Assembly: GCA_965217625.1 (NCBI GenBank)
Contig: OZ244557.1
Location: 992,001 to 1,056,000, forward strand
Direction: 5' to 3'
Source: TK10-74A sp965217625
GTDB lineage: Bacteria > Chloroflexota > Dehalococcoidia > Bin125
DNA: 64,000 bases
Below are positions 16,777 through 24,721 of this stretch, one piece after another. The position numbers and the translations under genes are program-made. How positions within the stretch are numbered: position 1 is the first letter of the stretch; every line of letters starts with the position of its first letter. Under the pieces are notes generated by a model. That model was not told the origin of the DNA, made no database searches, and saw only the letters and a list, made by a program, of their open reading frames with translations.

Positions 16777-17492
16777 CGCTGAAGCTGAGTCGGGATGATG
16801 CGCGCGATCTGTTCGCGGCGTACGCGCTGGGCGCCCTGCTGCCCGAGGAGGCCGACGCCGTCCGCGAGACGGTCGTGGCCTGGGAGGAGGGACGCGCGGA
16901 GCTCCAGGAGTTGATGGAGACGGCGACGGCGCTCTCCCTGGTCGGCGACGAGGGCGCGCAACCGTCGATCGCGCTGGAGGGGCGGATCATGACCGCCGCG
17001 CGGCAGCGCCGCAGCCGCGAACAGGTGCTGGCGCAGGCGCGCCGCTCGATGGCCTGGTGGCGCCGTCGCCTGTCGCAGACCCTGGCGGCCGTCTTCGCCG
17101 TGATCGCGCTGGCCGTCGGCCTGCTCTGGCTGACCGAGCCGGAGCCGATCCCCGACGGGCGCTGGCTGCCGCTGCAAACGCGGGTCTCCGACGAGCCGGG
17201 CGGCTGGGTCTTCGTGACGGACTTCGAGGGCGTCGCCGTCAGCCTGCTGTTCCGGGGCATGGCGCCGTCGCCCGCGGGCACGTCGTATCAGCTCTTCCGC
17301 ATCCTCGACGATGGCACGACGCTGCCCGACCGCGTCTTCCGGATCCCCGCCGGCGGCGACGCGATCATGCAGATCGAGCCGCAACCCAACGCCGACCTGC
17401 GGGGCTTCGCGATCGTGCTGATCCAGGGCGAGGCGCCGCTGCCAGGGACCCCGTCGGCGGAGTCGGTGGTGTTCACCTTCCCCGCCCGCTGA
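16773..17492 (+). CDS. Anti-sigma factor (RskA-like), zinc-less
   Basis: A 239-residue single-pass membrane protein overlapping the sigma gene by four bases. The N-terminal 80 residues (DLFAAYALGALLPEEADAV) match the anti-sigma domain of the RskA type, one membrane helix lies near residues 100-119, and the outer C-terminal domain (about residues 125-239) resembles the RskA sensor domain. There is no cysteine and no HXXXCXXC, so it belongs to the zinc-independent group. It should sequester the upstream ECF sigma factor until an envelope signal triggers its cleavage. Confidence 0.85.
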   Translation: MTLKLSRDDARDLFAAYALGALLPEEADAVRETVVAWEEGRAELQELMETATALSLVGDEGAQPSIALEGRIMTAARQRRSREQVLAQARRSMAWWRRRLSQTLAAVFAVIALAVGLLWLTEPEPIPDGRWLPLQTRVSDEPGGWVFVTDFEGVAVSLLFRGMAPSPAGTSYQLFRILDDGTTLPDRVFRIPAGGDAIMQIEPQPNADLRGFAIVLIQGEAPLPGTPSAESVVFTFPAR

Positions 17493-17557
17493 GCGGGGGC
17501 GAGGGTCGTGATAGCATCGGCGACCACCCCGGCAGGCAGCGAGCGGAGGAGCGCGGC

Positions 17558-18085
17558 GTGGGCGACCCGAACAAGTACTTGGACATCGCACCGGTCTTCA
17601 CCGCGGCGGGCGTACCGGTCCCGCCGTTCACCGCCAACGAGGACGCCAACGCGCTCCTGGGGCAAGACCCGAACGCGCTCCTGATCGGCTTGGTGCTCGA
17701 CCAGCAGATCCCCATGCAGAAGGCGTTCGTGGGGCCACACGTACTCAAGCAGCGCCTCGGCCACCTGGACATCGGCACGATCGCCGCCATGCCCGAGGAG
17801 GACTTCCTCGCCGTGATGCGCGAGTCGCCGGCGGTGCATCGCTTCCCCGGCAGCATGGGTAAGCGCGTGCAGGCGGCCTGCCGCGTCGTCGTCGACGAGT
17901 TCGGGGGATCGGCCGAGAACATCTGGAAAGACCAGCCCGACGCGGCGACGGTGATGAAGCGGATCGGCACCGTGCCGGGCATCGGCCCCGCCAAGCAGAA
18001 GCTGGCCATGCTGATCCTGGGCCGCTACTACGGCCAGGCGATCGACGGCTGGCGCGAGGCGGCGCCGGTCGCCGTCCCGGCCTAG
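17558..18085 (+). CDS. HhH-GPD-type base excision repair-like protein
   Basis: A 175-residue protein with a GTG start at 17558 placed seven bases after GGAGGA. It contains the helix-hairpin-helix signature VPGIGPAKQKLAMLILGRYYG near the C-terminus and the upstream LVLDQQIPMQKAF helix, as in the small uncharacterised HhH-GPD proteins of Actinobacteria and Chloroflexota. There is no 4Fe-4S cysteine cluster. Glycosylase activity is not established for this subfamily. It is followed 14 bases later by a histidine phosphatase gene. Confidence 0.82.
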   Translation: MGDPNKYLDIAPVFTAAGVPVPPFTANEDANALLGQDPNALLIGLVLDQQIPMQKAFVGPHVLKQRLGHLDIGTIAAMPEEDFLAVMRESPAVHRFPGSMGKRVQAACRVVVDEFGGSAENIWKDQPDAATVMKRIGTVPGIGPAKQKLAMLILGRYYGQAIDGWREAAPVAVPA

Positions 18086-18099
18086 CGGCGACCCCAGCG

Positions 18100-18777
18100 A
18101 TGCCGGACGCTCGGCCGTCGGCGCGACTGCTGCTGATTCGTCACGGGCAGGCGGGTGGGACGGGCATCGTCTACGGCCCCTCGGCGCCGCTCACGGCGCT
18201 CGGACGGGCGCAGGCGTCGTACATCGCCGCCGGGCTCGCCGGACGCGACGTGACCCGGATCGTGAGCAGCCCCTTCGCGCGGGCGCATCAGACCGCCGCC
18301 GCCAGCGCCGAACAGCTCGGGCAAGCCATCGAGCTCGACGACCGCCTGGCCGAGATTCAGATGGGCGACGAATCGGAAATCTCGATCGCGGAGATCATCG
18401 CCGAGCAGCGCTACCTGCGGCTCTGGCAGCCGCAGCACCGCCACTCGCCGCAGGGCGAGACGCTGGCGGGCTTCCAGGAACGCGTGTCGGCGGCGCTGTC
18501 GGAGATCGTGGAGCGCGGGCTGGCGGCGGCCGACGGCGCGACGCCGACGGTCGCGGTGTTCACGCACGGGGGCACGATCGCGGCGGCGATGCGCTGGGCC
18601 TACGGGCAGACGCCGCACGACGACTGGCTGGCCGACGTCGAGATCCACAACGCGTCGATCACCGAGATCGAGCGCTGGCCGCTGGGGCGGCATCCGCAGG
18701 GCGCGCCGCAGCACACCGCCATGCATCGCCTCAACGACGTGCGCCACCTGCCGGCGGAGCTGGTCACGGACTTCTGA
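18100..18777 (+). CDS. Histidine phosphatase family protein
   Basis: A 225-residue protein of the phosphoglycerate mutase-like superfamily. The phosphohistidine motif LIRHGQAG has Arg14-His15-Gly16, the second catalytic part is SSPFARAHQTA, and the late motif is FTHGGTI with the second active-site histidine. The substrate cannot be inferred; such proteins range from sugar phosphatases to alpha-ribazole phosphatase. It lies close behind the HhH-GPD gene and may share its transcript. Confidence 0.9.
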   Translation: MPDARPSARLLLIRHGQAGGTGIVYGPSAPLTALGRAQASYIAAGLAGRDVTRIVSSPFARAHQTAAASAEQLGQAIELDDRLAEIQMGDESEISIAEIIAEQRYLRLWQPQHRHSPQGETLAGFQERVSAALSEIVERGLAAADGATPTVAVFTHGGTIAAAMRWAYGQTPHDDWLADVEIHNASITEIERWPLGRHPQGAPQHTAMHRLNDVRHLPAELVTDF

Positions 18778-18823
18778 TCGGGCCCAATCGCGAGCCGGCG
18801 CGGGCGCGGCCCGGCGGAGGGTC

Positions 18824-18838
18824 TATCCTGGGGCCATG
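18824..18838 (+). promoter_or_regulatory. Leaderless -10 element of PAC2 gene 2
   Basis: TATCCT at 18824-18829 is separated by six bases from the ATG at 18836, with no Shine-Dalgarno sequence, the same layout as before the first PAC2 gene. Confidence 0.5.
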
Positions 18839-19723
18839 AGCGCGCTTCGCTTCCACTATCGCCCGCAGTTGCACGACCCCGTGATGGTGATCGCCTTCAA
18901 GGGCTGGAACGACGCGGCCGAGTCGGCCTCGGGCGTGATCCGCTACCTGCGCCGCCAGGCGCGGACCGAGCGCGTGGCGGAGATCGACCCGGATGGCTTC
19001 TTCGTCTTCACCGAGGAGCGGCCGCACGTGCGCCTGCGCGACGGGCAGACGCGCGAGATCCGCTGGCCGCTGACCGACTTCACGCCCGCCCGCTTCAACG
19101 ACACGGATCGCGACTTCGTGCTGGGCCTGGGCGCCGAGCCGCATCTGCGCTGGAAGGCGTTCTCGGCGCACGTAGCCGAGGTGGCGTCGGAGCTGGGCGT
19201 GGTCGAGATCGTCACGATCGGGGGGCTGCTGGGCGACACCCCGCACACGCGCCCGGTCCCGCTGACCGGCGGCGCCCACCCGGTGCAGCGCATGCTGGAG
19301 CTGGGCTTCGATCCGTCGTCGTACCAGGGGCCGACGGGCATCGTGGGCGCGATCGGCGAGGCCTGCCGGCAGCGCGACATCGCGCATATCAGCCTGTGGG
19401 CCAGCGTGCCGCACTACGTGAGCGGCGGTCAGAACCCCCGCGCGACGCAGGCGCTGCTGACCAAACTGGCCGAGATCTACGGCCTGGAGCTGGACCTCAC
19501 GGACCTCGACCGTCGCGCGCGGCGCTACGAGGCGCAGGTCGCGGAAGCGCTGAAGGACAACAGCGAGATGCAGGAGTACGTGCGCAAGCTCGAGTCGGCC
19601 TTCGGCCCGCCCGACGAGGCCGCGGCGCCCGCCGTGAGCGAGACGACCGGCCCGCTGCGCAGCAGCGACGCCCTGGACGAGATCGACCGCATCCTGCGCG
19701 GCGAGGGAGAGGACCAGCCATGA
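18836..19723 (+). CDS. PAC2-family protein 2
   Basis: A 295-residue PAC2-domain protein, paralogous to the one at 8190. Shared positions include GWNDAAESASG, DPDGFFVFTEERP, LGAEPHLRWKAF, TIGGLLGDTPHTRPV, YQGPTGIVGA and SLWASVPHYVSGG, ending in a charged helical tail. Start chosen by alignment with paralogue 1 and the leaderless -10 box. Its stop overlaps the following MBL-fold gene (ATGA), so the two are coupled. The function is unknown in bacteria lacking a visible proteasome locus. Confidence 0.9.
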   Translation: MSALRFHYRPQLHDPVMVIAFKGWNDAAESASGVIRYLRRQARTERVAEIDPDGFFVFTEERPHVRLRDGQTREIRWPLTDFTPARFNDTDRDFVLGLGAEPHLRWKAFSAHVAEVASELGVVEIVTIGGLLGDTPHTRPVPLTGGAHPVQRMLELGFDPSSYQGPTGIVGAIGEACRQRDIAHISLWASVPHYVSGGQNPRATQALLTKLAEIYGLELDLTDLDRRARRYEAQVAEALKDNSEMQEYVRKLESAFGPPDEAAAPAVSETTGPLRSSDALDEIDRILRGEGEDQP

Positions 19724-20466
19724 GCGACGACGCCGACCCGCCGCGACACGACGCCCCGGGCGACGATCCGCAGGTCAGCGAGATCGAGGTGCGGGGGATG
19801 CTGGTCGGCATCTTCCAGGAGAACTGCTGGGTGATCGGCAACCGGCGCACGCGCGAGGCGATCTGCATCGACCCGGGCGAGGAGGCGGACGAGATCCTGC
19901 ACATGGCCGACGAGATGGGCGTGACGATCAAGCTGATCGCCAACTCCCACGCGCACCTCGACCACATCCTGGGCGTGCGCGGCATCCAGGCCAAGACGGG
20001 CGCGAAGTTCCTGCTGCACCGCGACGACCTGGAACTGGCACGCGCGGCGGTGGAGCATGCCAAGCGCTTCGGCCTGGAGGCGGACCCGGTGCCCGAGCCG
20101 GACCACTTCGTGGAGGACGGCGAGCAGGTGCAGGTGGACGGCATCGCGTTGCAGGCGATCCACACGCCGGGGCACACGGCGGGCAGCGTCTGCTACTACG
20201 CCGACCAGTTGCTGTTCAGCGGCGACACGCTGTTCCGGGGCAGCATCGGCCGCACGGACATGCCGGGCGGCAGCTACGAGCAGGAGATGTCGAGCATCGT
20301 CGACCGGCTGCTGGCGCTGCCCGACGAGACCACCGTCCTGCCCGGCCACATGCAGGAGACGACGATCGCGTTCGAGCGGGAGGCCAACCCGTTCATCCGG
20401 CAGGAGTTGATCCAGCGCGCGGGGCCGGGGCGGCGGCGTCCGTCGGGGCTGGTGATCCCGGAGTAG
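19720..20466 (+). CDS. MBL-fold metallo-hydrolase (glyoxalase II-like)
   Basis: A 248-residue metallo-beta-lactamase-fold hydrolase. The metal motif is S-H77-A-H79-L-D81-H82, followed by TPGHTAGSVCYY and LFSGDTLFRGSIGRTD, a pattern shared with glyoxalase II-type thioesterases. The C-terminal VLPGHMQETTI supplies another metal-binding histidine. It is translationally coupled to PAC2. The ATG at 19720 is preceded by GGGAGAGGA. The natural substrate is probably a thioester, but this is inference from family similarity. Confidence 0.92.
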   Translation: MSDDADPPRHDAPGDDPQVSEIEVRGMLVGIFQENCWVIGNRRTREAICIDPGEEADEILHMADEMGVTIKLIANSHAHLDHILGVRGIQAKTGAKFLLHRDDLELARAAVEHAKRFGLEADPVPEPDHFVEDGEQVQVDGIALQAIHTPGHTAGSVCYYADQLLFSGDTLFRGSIGRTDMPGGSYEQEMSSIVDRLLALPDETTVLPGHMQETTIAFEREANPFIRQELIQRAGPGRRRPSGLVIPE

Positions 20467-20494
20467 CCGCCGACGCGGTGTCGAGGCGGCGGCG

Positions 20495-20848
20495 TCAGCT
20501 CGCGCGCGCCGCCTGCGGGGCCGGAACCTCGATCTCCACCAACTCGAACCGCGTCGAGATCGTGGGAGAGTCGTCGCCGGGCTCGCCGTACTCGGCGTAC
20601 GACTCAAGGACGTCCTCGGGGATGGGCTCGTTGTGGTAGGCGATCGCGTCCTCAATTGACATCACCGGCTCCGGGAGGGGCTCGCCCTGCTCAAGCAGGT
20701 CCTCAATGTGGTAGGTGAGCGCCTCCCGGATCATGGCCTGCATCTCTTCCCAGGTGTCGCCGACGCTCACGCAGCCCGGCACGTCGGGCGCGTAGGCGCC
20801 GTAGTTGTTGGGGTTCTGCACGATGACGACGGCGTAGGTCAGCTTCAT
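20495..20848 (-). CDS. hicB: HicB-family antitoxin
   Basis: A 117-residue antitoxin-like protein. The N-terminal half is the partial RNase H fold of HicB (MKLTYAVVI, YGAYAPDVPGCVSVGDTWEEM, MIREALTYHIEDL). The C-terminal half is acidic and lacks an obvious ribbon-helix-helix. The start at 20848 follows GAGGGGGGAAG and overlaps the stop of hicA, so toxin comes first in the operon. It would bind HicA and repress its toxicity. Confidence 0.9.
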   Translation of the reverse strand: MKLTYAVVIVQNPNNYGAYAPDVPGCVSVGDTWEEMQAMIREALTYHIEDLLEQGEPLPEPVMSIEDAIAYHNEPIPEDVLESYAEYGEPGDDSPTISTRFELVEIEVPAPQAARAS

Positions 20849-21045
20849 CGGTCTTCCCCCCTCAGGCCCGCTTGCCTCATGATACTGCGCCAGGGCCACT
20901 TCTCTAGTTCCTTCCCGGGACGGCCGGGGATGGTCACCGTTCCCGGTTTCACCGGGTGATGGAACTGCCGATGGCTGCCCCGCGTCCGCACATTGTACCA
21001 ACCCTCGCGCTCGACCAGACGGATCGCGTCACGGACCTGCGGCAT
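20845..21045 (-). CDS. hicA: HicA-family mRNA interferase toxin
   Basis: A 66-residue double-stranded-RNA-binding-fold toxin that cleaves mRNA. The catalytic histidine is His25 in TRGSHRQFHHP, and the C-terminal helix is SIMRQAGL as in the family. Together with the overlapping hicB gene it forms a complete type II toxin-antitoxin pair located at the edge of the repeat-rich, gene-fragment region. Confidence 0.9.
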   Translation of the reverse strand: MPQVRDAIRLVEREGWYNVRTRGSHRQFHHPVKPGTVTIPGRPGKELEKWPWRSIMRQAGLRGEDR

Positions 21046-21130
21046 CCCTCACCTCGCCATGGCAGCCTGCGCCCGGTCATCATCCCACCCCGCAGCCAAT
21101 CGCGCCCCGTCACTCCGGCCGCCGCCCCGA

Positions 21131-21176
21131 CCTCACCCCCTGTCCCCCTCTCCACCTGGACGATGGAGAGGGGGGA
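21131..21176 (+). repeat. Palindromic repeat R1
   Basis: CCTCACCCCCTG is followed by a hairpin: TCCCCCTCTCCA (21143-21154) and TGGAGAGGGGGGA (21164-21176) around a 9-base loop. It shares its arms with R2-R4. Between R1 and R2 lies about 130 bases of G- and C-rich noncoding DNA in which nothing else was recognised. Confidence 0.75.
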
Positions 21177-21308
21177 CGTGGCCGCGGAGGGGAGGGGAGG
21201 GGTCAGGGGGGGGACAGCGCGGGGTCAGGGGAAGACATGCGGGGGGCCGCCCAAGGGGCGCGCCTCTCCACCCCCAACGCCGCCCCCACGAACCCCGCTC
21301 GCCCGGCG

Positions 21309-21355
21309 TCCCCCCTCTCCATCCTTCTGGATGGAGAGGGGGACAGGGGGTGAGG
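21309..21355 (+). repeat. Palindromic repeat R2
   Basis: The arms around CCCCTCTCCATCC and GGATGGAGAGGGG are separated by a TTCT loop and followed by the outer arm CAGGGGGTGAGG, the reverse complement of the sequence that begins R1. R1 and R2 may be the two ends of one element. Confidence 0.75.
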
Positions 21356-21462
21356 TTCCCTCCCCCGCTTCACCCCTGACGGACCATGACCCAGGGGGAC
21401 ACGTTAATTCCATCCCCGTTCTGTCAAGTCCCAAAAATAACTCTTCGCAAATCCTTGACCTG

Positions 21463-21481
21463 CCCCCCCCCCCCCCCCCCC
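21463..21481. repeat. Poly-C tract, 19 bases
   Basis: An uninterrupted run of 19 C residues lies just before the LLM oxidoreductase fragment, in a locally AT-richer stretch. Such tracts are prone to slippage both in the cell and in sequencing. Confidence 0.9.
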
Positions 21482-21534
21482 ACCAACCCGGCGTCGAGGC
21501 CGCCCCGCTTCTTCGTCAAGCCGGCGCGGGGAGG

Positions 21535-21681
21535 GGGACGCTCGAGCAATGCATCGGCTCGATCGAGAGGTTCGTGGCCCTGGGTGCTACGAACATAGAC
21601 CCGCGTCCGATCGTCCCGGATGAGGACAGCTACGAAATCCTGTCCAACAAGATCATTCCCTACCTCAAATCGCGCGGGTGA
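21535..21681 (+). pseudogene. C-terminal fragment of an LLM oxidoreductase
   Basis: After the poly-C tract, the plus strand reads GTLEQCIGSIERFVALGATN then PDEDSYEIL and KIIPYLKSRG before a stop. This is the usual C-terminal end of luciferase-like flavin/F420 oxidoreductases (GTPEQC...IERFVALGAT). No start or N-terminal two-thirds is present, so it is a gene remnant. Its base composition is lower in GC than neighbouring genes. Confidence 0.7.
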
Positions 21682-21704
21682 CGGACGGTCCGGACGAGAC
21701 CAAG

Positions 21705-22460
21705 CTATACCGCCGACGCTCCCGCATCGATGGGAATGACGGTGCCGGTGACGTGGGGTGATTCGTCCGATGCCAGGTACAAAGCCAGACGAGCCACCTC
21801 GACCGGTTGCGCCAATCGGTTCAACGGTAGACCCTTCATATAAGCGGCTTCCGTTTCCGGTGTGTCCCTCGCTGGAAGGCTCATCGGGGCGTCTATCCCT
21901 CCGGGAGCAATCGAGTTCGCACGAATATTGTGCGGCGCATAAGAGATTGCGATATTCCGCGTCAGCGCAAGAGCCCCCCCTTTGCTTGCCGAATAGGCAT
22001 GGTTCGGAGCTGCGACAAGACAAGCTCTGGACAACACATTGATGATTGACCCTCCTTTGTTCTCAATCATCATCGGGATCGCATACTTGCAGCACAGGAA
22101 CGTGCCGGTAAGATTGACCGCGATCGTGGTGTTCCAAAGCTCTTCGCTGAGATCGGCAACCGGACCATCCTCTTTGACAAAGGAAACGGCCGCGCAGTTG
22201 AACAGCACATCCAGCGTACCGTACCGGTCTGCACATGAGCGCATTAACTCCTGAATGTCAGCGGCATTCGAGACATCGACTTTCACGAAGAGGGCTTCTC
22301 CTCCTTCCATCTTGACCGTGTCAACCGTCTGTTCGCCCGTCTCCTTGTTGATATCGCACACCACGACCCTGGCCCCTTCCTGAGCGAAGAGTCTGGCGCC
22401 TGCCCGTCCTATCCCTGACCCAGCGCCGGTCACTATTGCTACTTTTCCCTCTAATCGCAT
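21705..22460 (-). CDS. SDR-family oxidoreductase, lower GC
   Basis: A 251-residue classical short-chain dehydrogenase. TGAGSGIG is at residues 11-18, the usual NNAG is NCAA at 88-91, and Ser144, Tyr156 and Lys160 (YSASK) form the active site; the serine-tyrosine spacing is one residue shorter than in most relatives. The start at 22460 follows GGGAGGT. Its codons use many more A/T-ending forms than neighbours (roughly mid-50s percent GC by eye), and it lies between gene fragments, so it was probably acquired by transfer. Substrate unknown. Confidence 0.88.
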   Translation of the reverse strand: MRLEGKVAIVTGAGSGIGRAGARLFAQEGARVVVCDINKETGEQTVDTVKMEGGEALFVKVDVSNAADIQELMRSCADRYGTLDVLFNCAAVSFVKEDGPVADLSEELWNTTIAVNLTGTFLCCKYAIPMMIENKGGSIINVLSRACLVAAPNHAYSASKGGALALTRNIAISYAPHNIRANSIAPGGIDAPMSLPARDTPETEAAYMKGLPLNRLAQPVEVARLALYLASDESPHVTGTVIPIDAGASAV

Positions 22461-22521
22461 TTGTTTACCTCCCAATCGGGCAACGCTGAGGGCCGCGCGT
22501 GCGGCACGGCCCTCAGCAAGT

Positions 22522-22839
22522 GTGTCACGAGCCGGTGATCCGTTCCAGGCGTTGTCTTCCCCGCTCGGCGACCTCCAGCGGGAGACCGCCACCTGGGCGG
22601 CCGATCGCTTCGGCTTGCATCCGGTCGCGGCACTCACCCAGCCGGTCGTGGTGGAGTCGTTCTGGGACCAGCGCTGGAACGCCTCGGTCATCTGGTGCCG
22701 CCGAGCGGAGAACCCTGGGGAGGCGCACCAGCGCCGGTGCGCCGAGGCGCTCGATGCGCGCTGGCATGAACTCGACACCGGGCATTACCCCATGCTGAGC
22801 GAGCCCGACGCGCTGACGCGTCTCCTCCTGGAGGCGTAG
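22522..22839 (+). pseudogene. Fragment of an alpha/beta hydrolase (C-terminal)
   Basis: The frame ends in ALDARWHELDTGHYPMLSEP and a closing ALTRLLLEA, the typical end of EstC-like alpha/beta hydrolases, where the histidine of TGHYPM is the third member of the catalytic triad. The nucleophile-bearing N-terminal part (GXSXG) is absent. It is therefore most likely a truncated gene, although a 105-residue product could be made from the first ATG. Confidence 0.6.
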
Positions 22840-22894
22840 GTCACCCGGACCGGCCGCTCGACCACGGGAGCAGCTGTGGAGGGAGCAACCAGCG

Positions 22895-23092
22895 ATGACA
22901 GCCGCCGCATTCGCCCGCTTCGACGGCAAGGTCGCGCTCGTGACCGCAGCCGCCAGCGGCATCTGCCGGGCCAGCACCGAGATCATCGCGGCCGAGGGCG
23001 GCACGATCGCCGCGGTCGACAACGATCGCGAGCTGCTGGACGGCGCGATGGACGCCTTCGCTGCGGCGGGTGCTGGAGTGATCGGCTGCGGA
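22895..23092 (+). pseudogene. N-terminal fragment of an SDR
   Basis: An ATG preceded by GGAGGGAGC starts a Rossmann-like segment (FDGKVALVTAAASGICRAS, then IIAAEGGTIAAVDND) typical of the first 65 residues of an SDR, with the TGXXXGIG motif degenerated to TAAASGIC. The similarity stops near 23092. The frame stays open into the next gene, so a chimera is formally possible, but the downstream gene has its own ribosome-binding site and ATG at 23138. Confidence 0.65.
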
Positions 23093-23137
23093 CCGCTAGC
23101 CTCGGCCTGCACGACGCGCGACCGCCCGAGGGGACAT

Positions 23138-23629
23138 ATGAGCGACCGCACAGACGACACCGCCGCCGACGACGACGAAAGCATGGTCACGCCCGCCATG
23201 GAGGCGGAGATCGGCCGGGCCGGCGACCCGGTGCAGGTGACGATCACGCGCGAGCTGGTGCGGCGCATGGCGGAGGCGCTGGACGAGCCCGAGTTGCTCG
23301 CCGCGCTGGAGGGCGACGACGCCACGCCGGAGGTGCCGGGCTGGGCGCTCTTCGTCCACTTCGGGCGCTACCGCCAGCGGACGCTCCCCGACGCCCCCGC
23401 GCGCGGGCTGATGGCCGCGGACGAGCTGACGCTGCTCGCCCCGATCCGGGTGGGCGACGAATTGACGGTCGTGCCGCGCGTCGCCGGCTTCAACGAGCGC
23501 ATCGGCGGGCGCGTGGGGCACGCCCTGTTCGTGGACCACGAGTGGACCTACACCAACCAGCACGGGGTCGACGTCGCCACGACGCGGCGCAGCGTGGCCC
23601 ACTTCAAGCAGAAGCACACGGGCGAGTGA
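23138..23629 (+). CDS. FAS1-like dehydratase domain protein A
   Basis: A 163-residue hot-dog-fold protein of the FAS1-like/MaoC N-terminal type, which acts with a second hot-dog subunit in hydrating or dehydrating enoyl-CoA or acyl thioesters. The start at 23138 is preceded by GAGGGGAC. Motifs shared with the next two genes are SMVTPAM near the N-terminus, ADELTLLAPIRVGDELTVV, ERIGGRVGHALFVDHEWTYTN and the terminal HFKQKHTGE. It is the first of three tandem paralogues followed by a MaoC-like gene. Confidence 0.8.
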   Translation: MSDRTDDTAADDDESMVTPAMEAEIGRAGDPVQVTITRELVRRMAEALDEPELLAALEGDDATPEVPGWALFVHFGRYRQRTLPDAPARGLMAADELTLLAPIRVGDELTVVPRVAGFNERIGGRVGHALFVDHEWTYTNQHGVDVATTRRSVAHFKQKHTGE

Positions 23630-23646
23630 GCGCGCGGGAGCCTGCC

Positions 23647-24141
23647 GTGAGTGGCGCAGCGACCACCGGGAGCGCCGACGAGGCCAGCATGATCACGCCC
23701 GCGATGCAGGCGGCGATCGGGCAGGAGGCCGGGCAGTTCACGATCGAGATCGACGCCGACCTGGTGCGGCGGCTGGCCGAGGCGCTGGAGGTCGACGACC
23801 CAGAGTTGCGGGGCGCCCTGGAGCGGGACGAGGTCGGCGCGGAGGTCCCGCCCTGGGCGATCCTGACGCACTACGGCCAACTGCGGCCCAATGCGGTGCC
23901 CGACGCCCCGCTGCGCGGCCTGCAGGCGGCCGACGAGTTCACCATCCTGGGCCCGATCCGGATCGGCGACCGGCTGACGGTCGTGCAGCGGCTGGCCGAC
24001 GTGCAGGAGCGCATCGGCGGGCGCGTGGGGCATTCGCTGTTCGTCCACCACGAGTGGTCGTACACGAACCAGCACGGCGAGGTCGTCGCGCGGACCCGCC
24101 GCACCCGCGCGCATTTCAAGGGCAGGCATTCCGGTGAGTGA
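23647..24141 (+). CDS. FAS1-like dehydratase domain protein B
   Basis: A 164-residue paralogue of the preceding gene, started at GTG 23647. It keeps ASMITPAM, PPWAILTHYGQLRP, ADEFTILGPIRIGDRLTVV, ERIGGRVGHSLFVHHEWSYTN and HFKGRHSGE. It is closest to copy A, with which it shares the NQHG turn. The stop lies next to the start of copy C, so the genes form one operon. It probably contributes one half of a heteromeric hydratase. Confidence 0.8.
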   Translation: MSGAATTGSADEASMITPAMQAAIGQEAGQFTIEIDADLVRRLAEALEVDDPELRGALERDEVGAEVPPWAILTHYGQLRPNAVPDAPLRGLQAADEFTILGPIRIGDRLTVVQRLADVQERIGGRVGHSLFVHHEWSYTNQHGEVVARTRRTRAHFKGRHSGE

Positions 24142-24143
24142 CC

Positions 24144-24719
24144 ATGCCTGACGCCGCAGGCCAGCGCATCGACGCGGGCGCCCGCGCGGCCGCCGCGATC
24201 CTGGACGCGGACACGCCGCCCGCGCCGCCCGATGAGGAGAGCCTGATCCCGCCCGAGCTGGCCGCCGCGGTGGGACGGGAGATGGCGCCCAGCCGGGCGC
24301 GGGTGGAGGCGGACCACGTGCGTCGCATGGCCGACGTCTTCGACGTCGACGACGCCGCGCTGGAGGCCGCCCTGGCGTCGAACGACCGCAGCTACGACCT
24401 GCCGCCCTGGGCGATCTATAGCATCACGCGCCCGCAGCGCATCGAGACGCCCGGCATCGACCCCTGGACCACGCTGATCGCCGCCGAGGAGTTGCACATC
24501 GTGACCCCGCTGCACCTCGACGACCGGGTGCGCATCGTGCAGCGGATCGCCGGGCTGCAGGAGCGCATCGGCGGGCGCGTGGGCCACTCACTCTTCATCC
24601 ACATCGACTGGAGCTACCGGCGCCTCGAGGGGCGGCCGGGGAACGAACAGGTCGGGCCGGAAGTGGCCCGCGTCCGCCACACGATGGCCCACTTCCGGGG
24701 CCGGCACTCAGGAGAGTAA
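24144..24719 (+). CDS. FAS1-like dehydratase domain protein C
   Basis: A 191-residue third paralogue. An ATG at 24144 is taken; a GTG at 24138 overlapping the previous stop would add two residues. It differs from A and B by a longer N-terminus (Ala-rich to residue 35), an insertion after PQRIETPGI and a replacement of the NQHG turn by RRLEGRPGNEQ. ERIGGRVGHSLFIHIDWSY and HFRGRHSGE are kept. The divergence suggests a specialised or regulatory half rather than a mere spare copy. Confidence 0.78.
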   Translation: MPDAAGQRIDAGARAAAAILDADTPPAPPDEESLIPPELAAAVGREMAPSRARVEADHVRRMADVFDVDDAALEAALASNDRSYDLPPWAIYSITRPQRIETPGIDPWTTLIAAEELHIVTPLHLDDRVRIVQRIAGLQERIGGRVGHSLFIHIDWSYRRLEGRPGNEQVGPEVARVRHTMAHFRGRHSGE

Positions 24720-24721
24720 CC

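Noticed and set aside
20708..20959. A small plus-strand frame opposite hicBA
   Set aside because: It is antisense to two genes whose family motifs and ATGA coupling are clear.
22525..23325. A minus-strand Ser/Ala-rich frame of 266 codons over the fragment region
   Set aside because: It spans several unrelated fragments and the start of a real plus-strand dehydratase gene and contains no domain.
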